A stretch of DNA of 64,000 nt. Origin: Alitta virens (taxonomy: Eukaryota; Annelida; Polychaeta; Phyllodocida; Nereididae). Of the stretch, positions 25,501 to 34,500 are shown piece by piece. Made by a program: the position numbers and the translations under genes. The stretch covers positions 21,793,638 through 21,857,637 of the forward strand of contig OW028584.1 of assembly GCA_932294295.1 (NCBI GenBank), read 5' to 3'. Numbering within the stretch: the first letter of the stretch is position 1; each line of letters starts with the position of its first letter. The notes below the pieces were generated by a model. That model had not been told where the DNA came from, searched no databases, and was given only the letters and a program-made list of their open reading frames with translations.

Positions 25501-28500
25501 TTAGTAGAACATCCTGGATGGGGCCAAAAAGGGGGTGAATAGAAGAGCTTAATGGGTGATCTAGGGGTCAACAACATGTCAAAGGGGCATGGAGGAGCTG
25601 TGTGGGGTGTTTGTGACATGGGGGGATAAACTGAGGGTTCATTTATTGGAGAATAAGGGCAAATTCCAGCTGAGATGCTCCCATGCAGATTACAGGAAAG
25701 AGCTGTCAATACTGCCACAACCATTTGCCACACACTACTAAAGCTCTTTACCACATTAAGGAAGCTTGGCTGCTGCTACCGCCCAGGATAAGCAAGCAGT
25801 TGTTGGACGCTCCGAGTTGATGGTCTTTCCTTTGGTTTACTTTGATTGGTGCACTGAATTAGGTGGTATTGTTTAAAGTTACTATGTCTCCAGATTTAGC
25901 ACATTCAAATAACTATATAAACCAATACTCTCTTCTTCTCTCATGATGCTTTTACCGTTACATCCCCACTTGTGCACGAAAATTTGATTTTAAGTCAACA
26001 TAAATTATATAAATAAGAGTTTTTCGTGCCATCAAAAAACTAATATTTAATCCAACTGAGTGATGACGTCACCATACTCAACAATGGGTGATGATTTCAT
26101 TTCCATTGTATTTTCAATGTTTCGGTCTTGATTTCTTTCAATGTATCATTTATTTTTTGTAATCAATGCCTGATAGATTCATTAGCCTACACATATTAAG
26201 TGTGCCTTGATCAAAAAAGGCGATTTTCAATCATTTGATGAAGTTTTAGAAAAAAGTAATGCCGCTTTAATAAGGTTGACAGACTCGATCAGGCGATGAT
26301 TTCTTACTTTGGTTTAGTTTGCCAAGGGGTCAATCCATATGAATTCACCGAATGCTCCCCAGTTCACCATCTCCAAAAAAATTGTAAATAATTCCATTTG
26401 TAGGTCTATATAATTATAATTAATGGAAAAATCCAAGATTTCAGGTCTCCAGTGTCAATGGTTTAGAAGATACAGCAATTTGAAATTTTATAAATTTTTT
26501 GTAGAAAAGCACAACCGCATGAATTTCCAAGTTAAGACGTCCATATCTCTCTTATAAAATTTCAAATTGCTGTATCTTCTAAACCATTGACACTGGAGAC
26601 CTAAAATTTGGGATTTTTCCATTAATTATATAGTCCTACAAATGGTATTTTTTGCAGAATTTTTTGAGATGGTGACCTGGGAAGTTTGTCTGAATTTTCG
26701 GTGAATTCATATGGATTGACCCCAAGGCGTTTTCTTAACTTTGGTGTGGTTCATTTTGGTGGCATTGTTTGGTTTGACTCTGAGTCTTTGGTTTTGTTTT
26801 GTTTGCAAATAGTGGAGTTATTGTGCTTCAAGCATCATGCTTGATTAGTTTGTAAGATTCTCAGAGCCTATGGTCTTTTCTTCGCTTTGGTTTGTTGTAC
26901 TTCGGGGTTATGTGGTATTATTTGATTAACTCTTGGAGTCAATAATCTTTGGTTTTCTGCGGGTGCCGTTTGGTTAGGTGTTATTTCTTGATTAGTTTGC
27001 TGAACTCCTGGGTTGGTGGTCTTTTTTTAACTTTTTTCTGAAGTAAATTTTGGTTGTACATTGCTTGTTGATTAGTTCGTTTGACTCTTGAGAGTTAATG
27101 ATCTTTCCTTTGGTTTTCTTTACGTTTGGTTGAACAATGTCGCTTGATTTGTTTGTTAGACTTTTGTAGCCGATGGACTTTGCTTTTTGGTTTTCGTGAT
27201 TTGGTGGGTTGATCATTAGTTTGTCGAATTTATGGGGTGGTGGACTTTGGTTTGGTGTAGTTTGATGGTCTTTGGTTTGTTGGTATGATGGGCTCCTTTA
27301 GTGCAGTATAAAAACCTTTGTACTCTCCAAAAAAAAGGGGAAAAAAAAGAATATTAGAATATAATTTCTTTGATCTCTACAACCTGAAAGTTGAATCATG
27401 TGTAATAAATAAATATATAAAAGAAAATAGAAGTTGTTAGAATGAATTTAGAGTAGTAGTGAGCAGTAATCATGTTATACCAAACAGGTCAACCAACCAA
27501 CAGTGCCGTAATAATTATGTGCTGTACTACTGTCATTAGTCATTTATCACCCTTTTAATTTTGGTGTATGATTTATAGCTTTGCACACCATCTGGATGGC
27601 CCATTGGTCAGTTCCATTGGTCAGTCTATGCCTAATGTGCTGACTCAACTGGTTGGGTGTCCACTTGACAGTATCCAGCACCATGGATGAACTACCATCC
27701 AGAGCCTTGCTGAGTTCACACCCTTTCTGAAATAAATAAACATCACAAGAGTATTTAATTTTTCAAGCCATAAAAATCCAATATTTAAACAAACCAAGCG
27801 CTGTTATCACAATACTTAACAATGGGTGATGATACCATTTCCATTGTATTTCCAATGTTTTGGTCTTGATTTCTTTCAATGTATCATTTATTTTTGTTTT
27901 GTTCTTGATTTCTTTCAGTGTATCATTTATTTTTGTAATTAATGCCTGATGGATTCATTAGCTTACACATATTAAGTGTGCATTGATGAAATAAGGTGAT
28001 TTTCAAACATTTGATTAAGTATTAGAAAATAGTAATTTTGACAGACAGTGGAGTTTTAACATTGACCTTATTATAACTTATACTTTTATAATGAGTGGGA
28101 TCGTTACAATCGGGTCAGATGTATAATTTGCAATTTTGATTTGACATGATAAACGGAACTGTCACTTGTAAGATTGTCCAACGGCTGCATTATTTTCTTG
28201 GCTGCCACCAAATCACAGTTGATGTATCATTGCTTTGATATTCTTGGACCAGCGGCAATTCGTCCAAGACAATTGTCTGAGATTTCGAACCGACCAGGGG
28301 TTCAGAGGGCGTATCGGACTGCAAGAATCCCTCGGAGACTAATTGGTCTTTTCGGCCACCTGAGGGGAATTTTCGGGCTCCGATCCAGGGTATTTATGGG
28401 GACCGGTTTAGGGGCTTTTTGTTGGATCTTAGTGGTCAGTCGCGGTGGCTGAAACATTCAAGAAACTGCCTGTGGTAAGTTCCCTGGAGTAAAATGACCC

Positions 28501-31500
28501 ATCAGCACCAGTTGGAAAAGGCACCTCTTTTAACACTCCTGACAGGTCAAGCCCCACTGCCCCCAACTAGAGCCAAGGGGGTCACCAGACTCACCACTGG
28601 TCAGTCTGCGGTCACTAAATGGTCCCCTTGGTTAACACTGAGCAAGGAAGAGCAAGGATTTATAGGAAGAATTTAGTTGCTGGGAAAAGTAAACTTCTTG
28701 GTAAAACTAATACATACAGTTAGTTTCATAAAAACTGCCTGTGAAACTAGGTAACTTCTGTTATACGATGCTACTGCTACTAAACGGAACTCAGTGGCTA
28801 TAGCTGGCTACACAAAGCCGGATCTAAAAGTACATGCAGCACCATCTGGTGCATAAGTTGAGAGTTACACATATATGTCATTTCTTGTTGAAAAGATGCA
28901 TGTCTATTGCCCTTACATTATTTATGATATAGTGGATAAATTCTTACATTTATTAAGGTTTAAATTTTTTCAGTGGTGGTATGTGTTAACTGTCTATAAG
29001 CTAGCAGTGGACAGAATTGGTTGGCATTAGCTACAGCCAGGAATAGGTCGTTACAGTTGTCTAAAGTCAACCATATTTATGAAACTGTACATGACAAATT
29101 ATTACAGGATCAAACAAAAGTGAGAGTACAACTGGAATCAGTAGCACCAAATGTCAAGTAATCACACAATCGCTGTTCATTAGTTGTTTTGTTTGTGTTA
29201 TTTCAAAATTTGCTTTCAAAACATGATTTTGATATAAATTAGTCAAAGATATAGTTATATGCAACTGAAAGAAGTTATGATCTAAAAATATTGGCAAGTT
29301 TCCTGGAGAATGGAATCATATTTCTTGGGCATCGTGCGTCATATGAGTAAAAGACTGACAAAAACACGAACATAAGTTGTGATTTGTAGAGTAATATCAC
29401 AAATAATACCAAAATTTACCTAGGTGTGACAATATTGCATGCCCTAATTTGTGGGCGTCCTCAGTCTGGTTAGCACAAGGCAAGGTCATAATGTGGCTGA
29501 ATAACTAGTCCTTTCTTATCTAAACCCTTTCTGGTGTAGGACACATGGCCCCTCCAGGGAACTTTCCAGGTGTGCCTGGTAATAGCCCTCCTCTGATATT
29601 GTGGGAAGTGCCTTAAGCTCTCTTGCAGTCTCAAGTAACTGCACAAAAGGATTTACAGTCTTCGTATGCCCCTTTCTTTTATGTGGAACTCAAATGATCT
29701 GATTTACTGCGTTCGGATTTATCCTAAGGAGGAGTTGTGCATGATGGACCCCCATAAAAGGCCCTGACACTTTTAAGTCTTATTGGTCGGACCACTTTGT
29801 TGTAATTGTTCCATTTGTAATGTTTCCTCTTCCTCCAAAATCGAACGACTTCAAACGAGACTACTTTTGGTGTTGTTTTGCGACCAAAAAAAAAAAAAAG
29901 AAAGTAAGAAAAAAGAGTCGTACAGATTGACAGATTTAAGGATAGATAGATAGATAGAAAGATAGATAGATATATGGATAGATGGATGGATAGATGGATG
30001 GATGGATGGACAGATAGATGGATAGATGGATAGATAGATAGATAGATAGATAGACAGATAGATACGTTCAAGGTTTCAGAAGCTTTGTGCAAAAGGTTAT
30101 TTCCGACTCGGGTTCAAACTTCGGATTCTGCACCGATCCAGTTTGAATATTTTAACTTTCAGCCATGGAGGCTAATGTCAATCCTCGTTGCGAATCAATC
30201 ATTACATTCATTGATGGACTTGTCTGATTTTAAAGTCTGAAATTTAACTGATGTAACTGCAATCTGTATATTTGATGCCAGGCAAATCCAATAACTTAGT
30301 CATAATCTCACCACAATCTAATGATAAAACCAATCACCCAAGGTCATATTAAACCAATCATTCTAGGCAGTAGTGTTGTATTTTGTATTTTGAATGACAT
30401 TTGATAACATCTGTCTGGTGCTGGAACTGATAGCCTGTTGCAAGGCCCTAAGCATCGATAGAAAGTCTCACAATAAGCTTTGAAAGGGCCTGGTGACAAA
30501 GGGGAGCCTTGCTTGATTCCACCGAACTAAGTCCTGTGCCTGATACATAACTTTTCACACGCTAAAGTAGTATTAGTTCCCAATAATAATAGATGGTAGG
30601 AATGGCCACTGTGCTGGCATGCAACTCTCAGTGATAAGGTGACGCTAGATTCGTTCTGTTGTCATGGTAACGCTTCTGGAATTGCATGAGGTCCGCAGCA
30701 AATTCATAGAGCTAAAATGATTGGTCTTCTGGCACCTTGACTGTTTCCAGCCATTTTCAGGTCTGTCCAATCCAGTGTCTAATCAAATCACTTTTCATGA
30801 TTGGTTAGAAAATTAGTTTGATGTAAGAGGTAAAATCAGATACAATATGAAACTTTGGTTTTATTAGTTTGCTAATGGCTATGTTTATTGCCAGGCATGT
30901 ACTAGAAAATACTAGACCCCATTCATGTAGTACATGTATACAATGCATATGTAGCTTGTTAGTACTGCACTTTTGTATTTTTGAAGATTAATTTAGTCCA
31001 TGAAATTTGGATAACCATAGTAATAGGTGTTTCCTGTTCGATGTCGTATCCATTTAATTCCTTGTGAGTGCCTATGCGCTTTAAACAATCTGTCCATCCT
31101 ATTCGTAATATCCCTTTTGTTTGTAGAAGCTTGTGACTTCACAGGTCTGTATTAAAACAAGGTCATTGCAGGCTATAGTTTACAGTGTATTGTATTCAGG
31201 GTTGGTGAGTGGATTAGGACTTTACGTTATGTATTTCTGTACCTGATGGGCAAATTAGGACAGACAGGGACCATGCCTACTGGGACACACTTAAAAGCAT
31301 AAAACTACTATGTGGTCTAAAGGTGGGGTGTCGGTGTATTATAGCTGTATGTCCTGTATTATTGCACCTGTTGGACAAATAAGAACAGGCAGGGACCATG
31401 GCAATGAGATGATGGATGAAACAGCCATCCAACTTAGGCTCGACCCAGGAATTGAACCCGGGACCCATTGGTTGGAAGCCCAGCATGCTACCACTGAGCT

Positions 31501-34500
31501 AGGCCCCCACCCCGTTCATTATATTCAACTTCAGCCAGTAAAGATAATGGTAGTTATTGCTAAAGTTATGTAGGTTCTCAATCAGATAGCACACTGTGCA
31601 ATTGCCCCATATTGGCAGCGGTCACTTTTTGGGCCCTTGGTACCAGTTGGTCTGTAAGAATGAATAGCCGTATTGACTACTTGTCTCGATGGGAGAATTT
31701 GGACGGACAAAGGGCTAGATAGTGTGACCATTTTGAAGGGGCAATTCTCTGTTAATCTTAGAATGATATTGGGGTGTCATGGGGAATAACCCTAGCCTTT
31801 AGCTTAACGTGATTTGACGTGGCCAAAAGCTCTTTACTGACGAATCTGTATTGGCCGATTTTGTGTTGGCCGATTTGGGCATTGGCCAATATGGACGTGA
31901 ATGGAGCCTTGTTCGTTTCCCTAATTGCAACCGACATTTCTGTCAGATGACTTTTCCACCAATCATAAAGCAACCAGAAATTCGTTGTGGGTCTGCACGC
32001 AACTCAGATTGCCATGGCAACCGAATTATGATGGTTTCTAGGCAGGAAAGCTGCACAGGAACTTGTGACGTCATCTAATTGGTATTACTTTTCGATTTAG
32101 AGCACAAGAAAAAATTGCCTAGATCACTTAAATGGAAAATGTCAGATCTGTAGGAAACACCTTGCATAAATGTAAAAAAAATTAATGTGTTTATGAAGAG
32201 CTGTTGTATTTGGTATTGGAGAAAATATTTCTCCAGAAAGTTTTGCTTAAATAGACCCTTAGAACTAATATGACCAACCTTGCTCAAGTTCCAAAGAATT
32301 TACTAGTTATTGTCTTAGACACTAAACTACGGTCAACCCGCCAAGATATTATATAAATGCAGATGTTGGGCCAACGTAGGGCCAATGTGATTCTTTTGGG
32401 CCAACGTGGGTTGCCAACGTTGATTCAACATCATTTTTCACATTGGCAATTCAATTGAGTGGCCCAACATAAGCTGTATAATGAAACCAGAAATGAAGTT
32501 TATGATAGTATATTATCTGTCAATCCAAATTTTCCTGGTTTAAGTTTTCAAGACAAATTTACTTATTTAATGATTTGTATTTCGATGTTACCAAATTAGA
32601 AGAAATATGTTATGCAATAATTAGATCTTTTTTTTATTATAATTTTTACACTTCATGTTTACATTATCCGCTTAAGTTCAATTGATTTGTAGTGACAAAT
32701 AAGCCCACTTGGGCTGGGTCCATGTATTGTGATTTTCTTTTTTCTCAGTTGTACATATTGGACTTGTCAATAAAGATTTTCGTATCATATCGTATCGTAT
32801 CGTATTAAAACAATGTTGATCCATCATCCAGCGTAGTACCAACATGGAGAATGTACAAAATACAAGAATGCAATTTGTTAATATGATTCAATGCCTAGTT
32901 TGGCCTACAGTTCAATTTCTTCATCAGACTTCAACATTATGGAGCTTGACTTCCTGTAAAATTGGCTGCTGGCACTAAGTTGGGCCAACTCCGGCTAAGC
33001 CAACTGCGATGTTGCCAGTGCCTAGCCAACATTGGCCCCAACGCAAGCATGACATTGTTATCATATCAGGGCAGTGTACCCTGATGACATCACACATGGG
33101 CCAAGGATGATTTCATTATCTCACAGTGATATTTTATTTTTATTTCTCAATGCTGTAGTAGATTCAAAATAAATGTCCACCATGTTTTTTTTTGTTTTGT
33201 TTTTTTGTCATATTTTTCCATAAATTGCAAAAGCTGTATTTCCATTGTATTCTCCATTGAAACTTCGGCTACTTCTCTGTGCCTATAATAACTCGCCAAA
33301 ATGATAGAAAAAATGCAAAATTTATCATTGCAAAGATATTAGTTAATTGGCACAGAGAGGGGTTTGGGTTAGAAAGTTGGGATTCGTTTCTGAAAATTTT
33401 GTTCTGTTCTGAGCTTTTTGTGATGAATTATGACCGAAAACAAGTGGACATTTATTATGGATCATATAGTCTATGTAACTACTTTATGATAACTTGCACT
33501 TTGATTGTTAGTAAGTAGAACTTACTTTTCCTTCCTCCATAGGTGGAGAGTTGGCCAATAGGCCCACGTGGACTCCTGTTCGACCGGATGTGGATGGTAG
33601 TGAACTCTAGCGGAAGCCCACTGACCCAAAAACAGCAACCGGAAATGTGCAAAATTCGACCTTCAATTGACCTTGAAAAGAGGACGCTCACTCTGCAATA
33701 TGATGGTCAGTCAATTCAACTCAATTGTTCATGTATTGCTAAGTTATGAGGAGAATCATCTATAACAAGACATAGCATAATTAGAATGGTTCATGGATGC
33801 AAAAATAACTAATAAACTTGAAACTTTATTCTGTAGTATATAGTGTTTTTATTTTATTTTTACATTGTTGGTATAAAAAAAAATATGCAAACCAAACAGG
33901 CTGCTCTCGTTGGATATTATTGAGACTCAATAAGTAATAAATCTCATAATTGTAAGACTTTAGTCATGATGTGCCAATGTTAGTCCGACAAACTGCCTAC
34001 CGGTGCGCTTGCCAATGTGGATACCTCATTAGCAGAGTCTTTTTTTTTAAATTACCATATTCTCCCTGCAACTTCAACTAATTAATCTCTTCAGATAGAA
34101 TTGTGATACAATGAATTTATTAACCTCCAGGCATTGATGAGATAAGTATACCCTTGGAACTGTCAGGCAGAGAGAAGGAACTGAACATTTGCCATAGCAA
34201 AGTTTGTGGAGACAGGTACTTAGTATACTTTAAATATTTTCACTCATACCTAAAGATTCCACTTATACTTAAAATATTCGCTATGGCAATGAATTAAATG
34301 TATTTACATGTGCCTTTTAACATACTTGATAAACATAATCTGATCACATGTTGTTTTCTTCTTCTGTAATGTGCATGGGCCATACTATAAGGTCTATGTG
34401 TTCATGTGTTAGTGAATGTACTCAAACCTACCCTAACTGCCACCTGTCTAGAACAGTGTCACCGGCTACAATTAAATGGCTGCAACTCCTTCATACTGAA

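Larger units (their letters stand above)
18836..33542. other. 14.7 kb MOCOS intron full of transposon remnants
   Basis: This intron separates the exon ending in [11 protein letters not shown] from the exon starting [10 protein letters not shown]. It holds the TIR elements at 19516 and 28716, an RT remnant near 20390, a tRNA-like fragment near 23170, paired ACCAAATGTTTGGT motifs near 24280, the direct repeat 26054/27810, the fold-back element 26326-26723, a degenerate minisatellite 26725-27290, a GATA/GATG microsatellite 29938-30063, a SINE 31300-31513 and a LINE-type tail near 32700-32815. No nested gene was recognised. Confidence 0.7.

Noticed and set aside
25434..25754. 106-codon minus-strand open frame, proline-rich
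   Set aside because: No recognisable family and no flanking gene signals; possibly an old retrotransposon or UTR fragment, but not supportable.
28174..28676. Two GC-richer open frames of 92 and 60 codons
   Set aside because: Arg/Gly-rich composition without motifs or splice support; no relative recognised.
31438..31513. Possible tRNA-Gly gene on the minus strand
   Set aside because: A and B boxes are excellent but the acceptor and anticodon stems do not pair fully and the SINE body follows directly, so it is a SINE.
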